Assembly: GCA_020639155.1 (NCBI GenBank)
Contig: JACKHF010000002.1
Coordinates: 496,001-560,000 of the forward strand
Length of the DNA stretch: 64,000 nt
Direction: 5' to 3'
Source: Phycisphaeraceae bacterium
Lineage (GTDB): Bacteria > Planctomycetota > Phycisphaerae > Phycisphaerales > UBA1924
The notes under the pieces are model-generated. The model saw nothing but the letters and a program-made list of their open reading frames with translations, was not told where the DNA came from and searched no databases. Position 1 is the first letter of the stretch. Every line of letters starts with the position of its first letter. Below are positions 24,698 through 33,143 of the stretch, in pieces. The position numbers and the translations under genes were made by a program.

Positions 24698-25312
24698 ATG
24701 GTTCCCAGAAGAGTGGCTTCGCTGCGTTCAAAGTTCATTCCCACCATCACACTCGGCGCGATTCTGTGTATTGCAGGCTGCGCTCAGGACGAGTCACACA
24801 CTATGTCACACACACGCACGGGCCTTGTTACACTCCGCGGGAATGCGATGACACTCGAGGGTGATGGTGTGAGGGTCGGCCAGACCGCGCCCGATTTCAC
24901 CGTGCTCGGTAACGACATGTCGCCGGTCAAGCTCAGCGACTATCGCGGTAAGACCGTCATTGTCAGCTCCGTTCCGTCCCTTGATACGCCTGTGTGCGAT
25001 CTTGAGACGCGCACATTCAACGAGAAGGCGTCGGCGCTTGGCGACAATGTCGTGGTCCTGACGATCTCCATGGACCTGCCCATGGCACAGAAACGCTGGT
25101 GCGGTGCGCACGGCGTTGAGCGGATTGTGACCGCGAGCGACTTCAAGGATCGCGACTTCGCGCACGCGTTCGGGCTTCGCATGAGCGAGAACGGTCTGCT
25201 CGCACGGGCAGTGTACGTCGTCGATCCAAGTGGCGTGATTAGATATGAGCAGATCGTGTCGGAGATCGCCAGCGAGCCTGATTACGACGCGGTGCTCGCT
25301 GCTGCAAAGTAA
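24698..25312 (+). CDS. tpx: Thiol peroxidase with lipoprotein signal
   Basis: An atypical 2-Cys peroxiredoxin that reduces hydroperoxides, normally re-reduced by thioredoxin. The core shows V-G-Q-T-A-P-D-F, S-V-P-S-L-D-T-P-V-C-D with peroxidatic C100, and W-C-G-A-H-G with resolving C135. Length of the core is normal, but the 204-residue product starts with a basic stretch, a hydrophobic segment (I-T-L-G-A-I-L-C-I) and a lipobox A-G-C (C28), unlike cytoplasmic or simple periplasmic Tpx. The ATG at 24698 has AGGAG eight bases upstream, supporting the lipoprotein form. An internal ATG at 24803 would give a leaderless version. It lies 41 bases after lpdA and may be co-transcribed. Confidence 0.88.
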   Translation: MVPRRVASLRSKFIPTITLGAILCIAGCAQDESHTMSHTRTGLVTLRGNAMTLEGDGVRVGQTAPDFTVLGNDMSPVKLSDYRGKTVIVSSVPSLDTPVCDLETRTFNEKASALGDNVVVLTISMDLPMAQKRWCGAHGVERIVTASDFKDRDFAHAFGLRMSENGLLARAVYVVDPSGVIRYEQIVSEIASEPDYDAVLAAAK

Positions 25313-25325
25313 ACAATAATCGATC

Positions 25326-26510
25326 GTGACTGAGACACCGAACCATCACGAGCGCGCGGCTGGCGGGCTGGTTGTGCCAATGACGTCGCGCGATCCGCAC
25401 GAGCAGCATCGCGCAGCGACGCCGCTCGAACTGCTCTACGACCTCTGCTTTGTCGTCGCGATTGCGCAGGCGGCAGCAGGATTGCATCACGCGATCGCGC
25501 ACGGTCAGGGGTTCGGGCCGGTGCTCTCGTTTGGGCTCGTGTTCTTTGCGATCTGGTGGGCTTGGATGGGGTTTGCCTGGTTCGCATCCGCGTTTGATAC
25601 TGACGACGTGGTGTATCGATTGAAGGTGCTGGTGCAGATGGTGGGGGTGCTGGTGCTTGCGGCGGGTGTGCCTCGCGCGTTCGAGCACACGGACTACAGG
25701 CTTATCACAGCCGGGTATGTCATTATGCGCCTCGGGCTTGTTGCGCAGTGGCTGCGTGCTGCAAAGGCGTCGCCGGAGTATCGCACAACCGCGCTTCGAT
25801 ACGCGATCGGTATTGTGATGTGCCAGGTCGGCTGGGTGCTGTTGCTTCTTCTTCCTCATGATCAATGGATGTATGGCTGGCTAGTGTGCGCGCCGCTCGA
25901 ACTGTGCGTACCAGCGTGGGCAGAGCGCGCAAAGCCGACAAGCTGGCATCCGCATCACATCGTGGAACGCTATGGGCTCCTGACGATCATCGTGATCGGT
26001 GAATCCGTCCTTGCTGCGACAATGGCAATCGAGCAGGCGCTCGATGCCCACGGCATCTCGGCATCATTGTGGGTTGTGATCGTGTCGGCACCGGTCATCA
26101 TCTTCTCGATGTGGTGGTTGTACTTTGCACGGCCCCAGCACACGATCCTGACAACGTCCCGGCGCGCATTCCTCTGGGGATATTCGCACTACTTCGTGTT
26201 CGCTTCAGCGGTAGCGGTTGGTGCGGGGATCGGGGTCTCGGTTGACGACGCAACGCATCACACCGAGCACCTGTCCGGACTGTGGGCCGGTTACGCGGTG
26301 TCGATTCCTGTGGCGGTCTATCTGCTGAGTCTGTGGTTTGCACAGTCGAGGTGCATGCCGCTCAAGCACGTCGTGTCGGTCGCGTACTTTGGAGCGATTG
26401 CTCTTGTGCTGCTCGCGCCGTTCACTTCGATCAGCGTCGCGATCGTCGCGGGAACGCTGGCTGCATTAACAATGGCGGTGGTGGTTGTGTATCACAATGC
26501 AGTCGAATGA
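25326..26510 (+). CDS. LtrA-family membrane protein
   Basis: A 394-residue integral membrane protein of the low-temperature-requirement A family, with about ten hydrophobic helices. The N-terminal E-L-L-Y-D-L-C-F-V-V-A-I-A motif and the later I-V-E-R-Y-G-L-L-T-I-I-V-I-G-E-S-V-L segment are hallmarks of the family; its transport or protective role is not settled. The start is a GTG at 25326, 13 bases after tpx, without a good ribosome site. An ATG at 25380 (just before the family motif) is possible too. Cold adaptation is only suggested by the family name. Confidence 0.82.
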   Translation: MTETPNHHERAAGGLVVPMTSRDPHEQHRAATPLELLYDLCFVVAIAQAAAGLHHAIAHGQGFGPVLSFGLVFFAIWWAWMGFAWFASAFDTDDVVYRLKVLVQMVGVLVLAAGVPRAFEHTDYRLITAGYVIMRLGLVAQWLRAAKASPEYRTTALRYAIGIVMCQVGWVLLLLLPHDQWMYGWLVCAPLELCVPAWAERAKPTSWHPHHIVERYGLLTIIVIGESVLAATMAIEQALDAHGISASLWVVIVSAPVIIFSMWWLYFARPQHTILTTSRRAFLWGYSHYFVFASAVAVGAGIGVSVDDATHHTEHLSGLWAGYAVSIPVAVYLLSLWFAQSRCMPLKHVVSVAYFGAIALVLLAPFTSISVAIVAGTLAALTMAVVVVYHNAVE

Positions 26511-26592
26511 CGCTGCGGCTGGATTAGCAGTACTCACCGCACGAGCTTACGAGTGGCACCCATACCTGAAGCTCTCGAAAACCTCGCTGCTT

Positions 26593-27054
26593 TTACTGGT
26601 CCGGAATATCCGCTTCAATAAGCAACGCCAGAAGCGTGAGCGATTCCTGCCAACCCGAGTAGCAGAACTCGACCGGTATCTGCGGTGGCACGTTTTCCTG
26701 CACGATGTTCAGCTCCGTGCCGCACGCAACGGGCCTGAGTTGTATCGTCACCGACATCTCGTTTGACAGTTCGGGATTGTCGAACGCGTCAACGTATCGG
26801 ATCGTCGAATGCGGCGTGAGCTCCACGTACGTTCCGCCGAACGAGTGCGACGTGCCGGTACGGAAGTTCGTGAACGACATCTTGTATGTGCCGCCGACGC
26901 GCGCGTCTATGTGATGAACGGTTCCCACAAAGCCGTGCGGCGCCATCCACTTGCACAGAGCCGCGGGATCGAGGAACGCCTTGTACACGTGCTCGGCGGG
27001 CGCACGAAGGATGCGGTGCAACCGAACGGTATTGCCTGATGCGGTATCTGCCAT
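26593..27054 (-). CDS. SRPBCC / AHSA1-type protein
   Basis: A 153-residue protein of the START-like fold also seen in the activator-of-Hsp90 homologue group. Features are L-H-R-I-L-R-A-P-A-E-H-V-Y-K-A-F at the first strand and helix, L-C-K-W-M-A-P, G-G-T-Y-K-M-S-F, E-L-T-P-H-S-T-I-R-Y and a C-terminal G-W-Q-E-S-L-T-L-L helix. These proteins bind hydrophobic ligands or proteins in the cytoplasm. In bacteria most are uncharacterised. It converges with the LtrA gene (82 bases apart). Confidence 0.85.
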   Translation of the reverse strand: MADTASGNTVRLHRILRAPAEHVYKAFLDPAALCKWMAPHGFVGTVHHIDARVGGTYKMSFTNFRTGTSHSFGGTYVELTPHSTIRYVDAFDNPELSNEMSVTIQLRPVACGTELNIVQENVPPQIPVEFCYSGWQESLTLLALLIEADIPDQ

Positions 27055-27165
27055 TGGTGGGTCCTGTGTAAGTGTGTGTTGCGGCGATTATTTCGGTTTA
27101 CTCACTGTATTCCGGAGCTTCATTGATGGGCGGGATGACGGCGGGGCGAAGATACAATAGTGGCA

Positions 27166-27897
27166 ATGAAAAACACGATGGTGTCCCTTCTTCGCTTCAC
27201 CATAGTGCCGGGAGTGCTCGCTCTCGTCCTCACGTTTGCATGTGCGTTTGCTTCGGTGCTCATCCTAGATTCAAGGATTGGCACATGGATGATGCCACGT
27301 CTACAAGCCTACGCGCTGCATTCCAAGGACAGGCCGGAGTGGTATATACGTGAACTCTCATGGACGATTGGAGGTGCATACGACGGAAACACAATCAAGG
27401 ATGACAGTTGGTTCCTGCCCGATGAGAATGGCAACACGGCGTGGGATGTTCTGAACATACGTCGTGCCGACGCATATCCCGATCGCATCATTGCATTGCA
27501 TGAAAAGCGGCGATACTTTGTGTTTGAGATCAAGTCGTATGGCTTTCCATTGCCGTGTGTCTATCGGATCGACTATGCAATGCTTGGCGGCCCCAAGAAG
27601 GGGCGGGACAAGACGTATGCGCGACGAATCCATGTCCCGATGTATGGCTCTGTTCACGTACCCGTTGGTGTCTATCCCCTTGCGCTGGCCGTCAACGTGC
27701 TTTGTATGTTTGGATGTGTCATCGGCGCAAGGTGGTTCGTTACAAGAAGAAAAAGAACATGGAGGCGAAAACGGGGTCGTTGTGTGAAGTGCGGATACGA
27801 CATGAGCGGTCTCGAGTCTGATCGCTGTCCAGAGTGCAATACAGAGTTAGATTGCGACCGTGTTCACAGCGGTTCAAACGGAACATCTGGATCATAG
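27166..27897 (+). CDS. Membrane protein with C-terminal zinc ribbon
   Basis: A 243-residue protein with an N-terminal hydrophobic segment (about 8-33), an extracytoplasmic-looking region with W-Y-I-R-E-L-S-W-T-I-G-G and F-E-I-K-S-Y-G-F-P, and a second membrane helix near residues 172-194. A basic stretch (R-R-K-R-T-W-R-R-K-R) precedes a classic four-cysteine ribbon C-V-K-C-G-Y-D-M-S-G-L then C-P-E-C at the C-terminus. The ribbon echoes the one in the paralogues at 7.6-11.3 kb, where it lies near the N-terminus. GTG at 27160 is an equally possible start. Function unknown. Confidence 0.7.
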   Translation: MKNTMVSLLRFTIVPGVLALVLTFACAFASVLILDSRIGTWMMPRLQAYALHSKDRPEWYIRELSWTIGGAYDGNTIKDDSWFLPDENGNTAWDVLNIRRADAYPDRIIALHEKRRYFVFEIKSYGFPLPCVYRIDYAMLGGPKKGRDKTYARRIHVPMYGSVHVPVGVYPLALAVNVLCMFGCVIGARWFVTRRKRTWRRKRGRCVKCGYDMSGLESDRCPECNTELDCDRVHSGSNGTSGS

Positions 27898-27942
27898 CTA
27901 CTTTCTCACGCGAGGAATGAAAGTGGGGCTCCTGCAGCATCT

Positions 27943-27979
27943 TGCTTCTCTGTGTGCTCCGTGCCCTCTGTAGTTCACT
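27943..27979 (-). repeat. Dispersed CACAGAGG-type repeat, copy 4
   Basis: On the minus strand it reads GTGAACTACAGAGGGCACGG then AGCACACAGAGAAGCAAG, a degenerate relative of the copies around 0.9 and 2.7-2.9 kb. It begins at the hutU stop codon, so the repeat may form the 3' end of that transcript. Confidence 0.5.
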
Positions 27980-29711
27980 TCTCCTGCATCGGAATCTTCA
28001 CATTGCACTTTGCTGCGCACGCGTTCGCTTCGTCATACCCAGCGTCGACGTGTCTGAAGATGCCCATCATCGGATCGTTCGTCAGCACGCGTTCGAGCCT
28101 GCTTCGAGCTTCGGGTGTGCCGTCGGCAACGATCACCTGACCCGCGTGCTGCGAGTACCCGATGCCAACGCCGCCGCCGTGATGGAAACTTACCCACGAC
28201 GCGCCCGACGCGATGTTCACGCCGAAGTTCAGGAGCGGCCAATCGCTCACCGCATCGGTGCCGTCCTTCATTGCTTCGGTCTCGCGGTTTGGTGACGCGA
28301 CCGAGCCGCAGTCGAGATGATCGCGACCGATGACGATGGGGGCGCTGACGGTGCCGTCTGCAACCATGTCGTTGAACATGACGCCGGCCTTGTCTCGTTC
28401 GCCGAGCCCGAGCCAGCAGATGCGCGACGGGAGGCCCTGCCAGCCGAAGCGCGGCGCGCAACTAGCAAAGTCGCCCGCGAGCAGCGCGTCCGGATTCGCA
28501 TGGCAACCAAGCAGCCAGCGACGCAGGCCCTCGTGGTTCGGGAAGAGATCAAGCAGCGCCTTGTCGGTCTTGAAGATGTCGACTGGATCGCCCGAGAGCG
28601 CAACCCAGCGGAACGGCCCGCGTCCCTCGCAGAACTGCGGCCTGATGTACGCGGGCACGAACCCGGGGAACGCGAACGCGCCAGAGTACCCGTTCTCCTT
28701 GGCGCGCTGGCGGATGTTGTTGCCATAGTCGAACGCCTTCGCGCCGCGCTGCTGGAGCTGCACCATCTGCTGCACGTGCTTTGTCATCGTGTCGATGCTT
28801 CTGCGTTGGTACTCGTTGGCATCGCGTGTGCGAAGCTCAGCAGCATCGTCCATGGACATCCCTTCGGGGACGTAGCCTTCGAGTGGATCGTGTGCGCTTG
28901 TCTGGTCCGTCAGAGCATCAGGCGTGATGTTTCGATCGATGAGCGCTTGCAACAGTTCGACGGCGTTGCAGCACACGCCGACACTGCGCGCGGTTCCTGA
29001 CTTTGTGTACTGCAAGCTCGCGTCGATTGCCGCGTCGATAGTGGGGGCAATCTCGTCGAGATAGTTGTCATGGAGGCGACGGTCGAGGCGCGTCTGATCG
29101 ACGTCCGCGATCAAGCACACGCCGCCATTGAGCGTGACAGAGAGCGGCTGCGCGCCGCCCATCCCGCCGCACCCGGCCGTAACGCAGAGTCTGCCTTTGA
29201 GCGTGCCACCGAAGTGCTGGCGTGCGCACTCGGCGAACGTCTCGTACGTCCCTTGCAGAATGCCCTGCGTGCCAATGTAGATCCACGATCCCGCGGTCAT
29301 CTGCCCGTACATCATCAATCCGCGTGCTGCGAGATCGTCAAAGTGCTTCTGCGTTGCCCAGTGGGGGACCAGATTCGAGTTCGCGATCATGACGCGAGGC
29401 GCATCAACGTGCGTTTTGACAATGCCGACCGGTTTGCCCGACTGCACAAGCAGTGTTTCGTCGGCAGCGAGTGATTTCAGGCTCGCAACAATCGCGTCAA
29501 ACGCGGCCCATGACCGTGCCGCCTGCCCGCGTCCGCCGTAGACAACAAGCTTGTCGGGGTGCTCAGCGACCTCCGGATCGAGGTTGTTCATAAGCATGCG
29601 CATCGCGGCTTCGGCCTGCCATGTTGCGCACTGCTTTGTTGTGCCGCGAGGAGCGCGAACGGTGCGCGCGCCGGGAAGAGCGTCCGTGTGTGCTGTTGTG
29701 TGTGTCGTCAT
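27975..29711 (-). CDS. hutU: Urocanate hydratase
   Basis: Converts urocanate to imidazolone propionate with a tightly bound NAD+, the second step of histidine breakdown. The 578-residue chain carries urocanase signatures: Y-G-G-R-G-Q-A-A-R-S-W, Y-I-G-T-Q-G-I-L-Q-G-T-Y-E-T-F, V-T-A-G-C-G-G-M-G-G-A-Q-P-L for NAD binding, R-L-C-W-L-G-L-G-E near the end, and S-G-A-S-W-V-S-F-H-H-G-G-G. It is slightly longer than typical (about 555). It follows hutH by 39 bases on the same strand, so the two form an operon. hutI and the later steps are not in the window. Confidence 0.95.
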   Translation of the reverse strand: MTTHTTAHTDALPGARTVRAPRGTTKQCATWQAEAAMRMLMNNLDPEVAEHPDKLVVYGGRGQAARSWAAFDAIVASLKSLAADETLLVQSGKPVGIVKTHVDAPRVMIANSNLVPHWATQKHFDDLAARGLMMYGQMTAGSWIYIGTQGILQGTYETFAECARQHFGGTLKGRLCVTAGCGGMGGAQPLSVTLNGGVCLIADVDQTRLDRRLHDNYLDEIAPTIDAAIDASLQYTKSGTARSVGVCCNAVELLQALIDRNITPDALTDQTSAHDPLEGYVPEGMSMDDAAELRTRDANEYQRRSIDTMTKHVQQMVQLQQRGAKAFDYGNNIRQRAKENGYSGAFAFPGFVPAYIRPQFCEGRGPFRWVALSGDPVDIFKTDKALLDLFPNHEGLRRWLLGCHANPDALLAGDFASCAPRFGWQGLPSRICWLGLGERDKAGVMFNDMVADGTVSAPIVIGRDHLDCGSVASPNRETEAMKDGTDAVSDWPLLNFGVNIASGASWVSFHHGGGVGIGYSQHAGQVIVADGTPEARSRLERVLTNDPMMGIFRHVDAGYDEANACAAKCNVKIPMQEK

Positions 29712-29750
29712 GCGAAACTATAGCGTTTTCATCACGAACACTGGTGCAGT

Positions 29751-31292
29751 TCAGTCGATCGGGAATGCCGATTTGGGAAGAGCCTCTGCAAACGTGCCGT
29801 CGCGGATCATCGATGCGATGGCTTCGATGTCCGGGCTCGGCGAGCGGTCAGCGTCATAGGGGGGGATGACGCTATTGAGCAACTCGACAGCCTGTTCGAC
29901 GCCAGTGCCGCTGCGCAGTGGACGATGTCTGCGGATGCCCTCAAGCGAGCACAGCATCTCGATCGCGATGACACGCTCTGCCAGTTCGACAGCGCGGTCC
30001 GCCTTCGCTGCAGCGCGCGGCCCGAACGAGTTGTAATCCTCGATCCCCGCGCTCGTTGAAATGTTCGCAACGCTTGCAGGGTTCGCGAGCCCGATGATCT
30101 CGTTGCAGCACGCAGCCGCCGTGTACTGTGCGATCATGAGTCCCGAGTGCAAGCCGGGCGACGCACTCAGATACGCGGGCAGTTCCATCTCTGCTTCACG
30201 TGCAGCAAGTGTCCAGAAGGTGCGGCGCTCCGAGATGCCAGCGATGTGCGACACAGCGACGGAGATCATGTCGAGCGGAATCGCGATCGGCATCCCGTGG
30301 AAGTTGCCAGCTGAGACGATATCGCCATTGTCGAACACCAATGGATTGTCTGTGACCGCGTTGATCTCGCGTTTGACAACATCGCGCACATACCCGAGTG
30401 TGTCGATCGCTGCGCCGAGCACAGCAGGGGAGCAACGGAACGAATAGGGATCCTGCACACGCGAGTCGTTTGTCTCATGCGATGTGATGATCCCGCTCCC
30501 ATCGAGCACAGATGTCAAAAGTTCAGCAACCAACGCAGGGCCGGGCTGGTTGCGAGCAACATAGACACGCGAATCAAGGAATGAGTCTGTTGCCTTGCAC
30601 GAATCGATTGCCATGGCGTTTGCAATCACTGCTGCATCCGTGAGTCTTTGGAGGCGATTGCACAAGAGAGCTGCGCGAGCAGCCATGAGATGCGTGCCGT
30701 TGATGAGTGCGAGCCCTTCCTTGGCCTGCAATGAGATGCGTTCAATGCCCGATTGCTTAAGTGCTTCAGCACCGTCAACAATGGAGTTGTTCAAGTATGC
30801 TCTTCCCTCACCACACAGCACGAGCGCGAGATGCGCAAGCGGCGCAAGATCACCCGATGCGCCGACGGATCCGACGGAGGGAACAACAGGGGTGATCTGA
30901 GCGTCGAGCAGTTTGATAATCTGATCGATGACAACAGGACGAACACCAGATACTGCGCGAGCAAGCGATGCAGCAAGCAAGGCCATCATTGCGCGAACGA
31001 CTGGAATCGGGAGCGGATCACCAATACCTGCTGCGTGTGACCTGAGCAGGTTGATCTGGAGATCGCCGAGTTGATCGTTCGAGATGCGCTGCTTTGAGAG
31101 TGAGCCAAATCCCGTGTTGACGCCATAGATCGGCTCGGGACGCTTCATCGACTGTTCGAGTGTGTTCCGGCACGCTTGAATGCGGTCGCGCGTGGCTGAG
31201 TCAAAGTCCAGGTGTGCGGTGCTATTCGCGACCGCCACGATGTCGTGAATCTGGAGTGGATGATCGAGTCGAACGAGATGCTGATGTGTCAT
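29751..31292 (-). CDS. hutH: Histidine ammonia-lyase
   Basis: Removes ammonia from histidine to give urocanate. The active-site cofactor MIO forms from the A-S-G triad at about 145-147 within G-S-V-G-A-S-G-D-L-A-P-L-A-H, which is intact. Y-G-V-N-T-G-F-G (about 56-63), Q-D-x-Y-S-x-R and N-D-N-P-L are also present. The 513-residue length is normal. The ATG at 31292 gives the best start; a TTG two codons earlier is possible. First gene of hutH-hutU. Confidence 0.95.
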   Translation of the reverse strand: MTHQHLVRLDHPLQIHDIVAVANSTAHLDFDSATRDRIQACRNTLEQSMKRPEPIYGVNTGFGSLSKQRISNDQLGDLQINLLRSHAAGIGDPLPIPVVRAMMALLAASLARAVSGVRPVVIDQIIKLLDAQITPVVPSVGSVGASGDLAPLAHLALVLCGEGRAYLNNSIVDGAEALKQSGIERISLQAKEGLALINGTHLMAARAALLCNRLQRLTDAAVIANAMAIDSCKATDSFLDSRVYVARNQPGPALVAELLTSVLDGSGIITSHETNDSRVQDPYSFRCSPAVLGAAIDTLGYVRDVVKREINAVTDNPLVFDNGDIVSAGNFHGMPIAIPLDMISVAVSHIAGISERRTFWTLAAREAEMELPAYLSASPGLHSGLMIAQYTAAACCNEIIGLANPASVANISTSAGIEDYNSFGPRAAAKADRAVELAERVIAIEMLCSLEGIRRHRPLRSGTGVEQAVELLNSVIPPYDADRSPSPDIEAIASMIRDGTFAEALPKSAFPID

Positions 31293-31601
31293 GTGCAATC
31301 CGGTGTTTGAGCCAGAGAGATATTGCTGTCAGAGTGTGAGCGTCGATGATAGAGAAGATGCGTCGCAATTCGATACAACCGCTTTGGGCTCCCTGTGGAG
31401 TATGTGCCAGCCGAATCCTCTGCCAGTTGCAGCGTATCGCACATAAGGTCCTATAATGTATATTATGTAGCGTATTGATGATTTCTGCAATCCTGGCTCT
31501 CATGGCAAATGCCAGAGAATCGTTTTTCGCACAACGTTCGGCATACGCTTTCACACTAAAATTTATGAGAGGCGTGCAGTTGTTGCGAGAGGATTGAACG
31601 C
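31293..31601. other. Divergent promoter region between hutH and the PTS IIA gene
   Basis: About 310 A+T-rich bases with no gene that I can support. A candidate plus-strand promoter is described separately. The hutH promoter should lie here too but I could not place it. Confidence 0.4.
31427..31457 (+). promoter_or_regulatory. Candidate sigma-70 promoter for the PTS IIA / prenyl synthase genes
   Basis: A perfect TATAAT at 31452-31457 is preceded by TTGCAG at 31427-31432 with a 19-base spacer, slightly longer than the ideal 17. Transcription would start near 31465, about 135 bases before the GTG. The long spacer makes this tentative. Confidence 0.4.
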
Positions 31602-32063
31602 GTGAATTTGATGGATCTCATCCAACCCGAGTGTGTCAAGGTGCCTCTGGTCTCTACAGAGAAGCGCGAGATTATCGATGAACTCGTTGGCGTCCTGAGT
31701 GAAGCGGGCCTTGTCAACGATTCCAAAGCACTTGCAGATGCTGTCTGGAGTCGCGAATGCACGCGCACGACCGGCATCGGGCTTGGGCTTGCTATCCCAC
31801 ATGGCAAGACCGCCTCGCAGGAGCGCGTTGTGCTTGCAATTGGCAAACCAAAGGAGCCTGTCGACTTTGAAGCGCTCGATGGTCAAATGGTGAAGTTGGT
31901 TGTGCTGCTTGCCAGTCCGGTTGACAAGAACAGTGAGCATATCTCGACGCTTGCTGCGATCAGCAGAATGATGACTGTTCCCGAGTTCCGCGAGCAGATG
32001 TACGAGGCGGCAACCAGCGAACAGATCATTGATCTGATCCGCGGACAAAGTGCGGCCGTGTGA
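31602..32063 (+). CDS. ptsN: PTS IIA-type phosphocarrier protein
   Basis: A 153-residue EIIA of the fructose/nitrogen-regulatory type. The phosphorylatable histidine is H67 in G-L-A-I-P-H-G-K. The conserved G-I-G-L-G and a C-terminal helix (I-S-R-M-M-T-V-P-E-F-R-E-Q-M) match the family. No sugar-PTS transporter is nearby, so a regulatory role as in PtsN is more likely than transport, though this is inference. The start is GTG at 31602, preceded by AGAGG at 9 bases. Its stop is one base before the ATG of the prenyl synthase, so they are translationally close. Confidence 0.8.
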   Translation: MNLMDLIQPECVKVPLVSTEKREIIDELVGVLSEAGLVNDSKALADAVWSRECTRTTGIGLGLAIPHGKTASQERVVLAIGKPKEPVDFEALDGQMVKLVVLLASPVDKNSEHISTLAAISRMMTVPEFREQMYEAATSEQIIDLIRGQSAAV

Positions 32064-32064
32064 C

Positions 32065-32991
32065 ATGAATGGCTTGCGAGTCAGTGCTGTGCCAGATCAT
32101 GATGTGAATCTTGAGCGATCGGATCAGCAATTGCACGCGTTTGTTGTGTTGTGTCGTGATCGTGTTGATACGTATCTTCGACGATTGGTAGCCGATTCCG
32201 GGATACACCACACGTTACTCCGTGAAGCTGCTGAGTATGCTGTTTTTTCTGGAGGAAAACGGTTGCGTCCAGTTCTGGCGCAGCTGATCTGCGGTGCGTG
32301 CGGCGGTTCAGCAGAGAGGGCTCTGCACGCCGCGGCAGGTGTCGAACTGGTGCATTGTTTCAGTCTGGTTCATGATGATCTGCCTGCACTTGATAATGAC
32401 ATACTGCGTCGTGGCAAACCCACAGTCCATGTGAAGTTTGGTGAACCATTGGCGATCCTCGTTGGCGATCTCTTGCTGAGCCTTGCGCACGAGACGATTG
32501 CTGCCGATACAAACTCAGCACAACTTTCGCGTGAGTTGGCCATCGCAACCCGTGAAATGATCGACGGACAGGTGATCGACACATTAGGTGACGCTGAGCC
32601 TGATGCAGAGCCACTCGCCTCGCTTGAGCGAATGCACGCGAAGAAGACAGGTGCTCTGCTGACTGCTGCTGCACGGATGGGTGCCATTTCAGCGCAGGCA
32701 TCGCCAGACTATCTCGAAGCTGCGACCTCGTACGCGCGATCGATCGGCTTGATGTTCCAGATTGTTGACGATCTTCTGGACGTTGAGTGTTCGACCGATG
32801 AACTCGGCAAGACAGCTGGGAAGGACGAAGCCATGGGCAAGCTGACATTTCCGAGGCTGATTGGGATTGACGCGTCAAGGAAACGGGTCGACGCGCTGCT
32901 CGCTGACGCGATTCGAGAAACAACTCGGTTGCCCTGCATGCAGGAAGAACTCTCGGACTTTGCTCAGATGCTTGCGACACGCACGCGTTAG
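32065..32991 (+). CDS. ispA: Polyprenyl diphosphate synthase (farnesyl/geranylgeranyl type)
   Basis: Condenses isopentenyl diphosphate with allylic diphosphates to make C15-C20 chains for quinones, carotenoids or lipid carriers. The 308-residue chain has S-G-G-K-R-L-R-P, the first aspartate-rich motif H-D-D-L-P-A-L-D (with one extra spacing residue, the bacterial short-chain type), K-T-G-A-L, and the second motif F-Q-I-V-D-D-L-L-D. Chain length is not decidable by eye. The ATG at 32065 follows the ptsN stop by one base. dxs lies 152 bases downstream, fitting a shared isoprenoid role. Confidence 0.88.
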   Translation: MNGLRVSAVPDHDVNLERSDQQLHAFVVLCRDRVDTYLRRLVADSGIHHTLLREAAEYAVFSGGKRLRPVLAQLICGACGGSAERALHAAAGVELVHCFSLVHDDLPALDNDILRRGKPTVHVKFGEPLAILVGDLLLSLAHETIAADTNSAQLSRELAIATREMIDGQVIDTLGDAEPDAEPLASLERMHAKKTGALLTAAARMGAISAQASPDYLEAATSYARSIGLMFQIVDDLLDVECSTDELGKTAGKDEAMGKLTFPRLIGIDASRKRVDALLADAIRETTRLPCMQEELSDFAQMLATRTR

Positions 32992-33143
32992 GTTGGCAAG
33001 CCAACTCGGGAATCTCCGAATAGAATGATGGGCGAATCTGCTTTGTGCCGAACACAGACAGTCCGGAGAGCGAAACAGTTTCGGTTGACGTACTTTGAGC
33101 AAACAGATTTTCACTCGACTTTGAAGACATGAGGTAAGACGCG

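Noticed and set aside
32992..33005. Hairpin GTTGGC-AA-GCCAAC after the prenyl synthase gene
   Set aside because: Six-base stem with a two-base loop and no U tract; not a convincing terminator.
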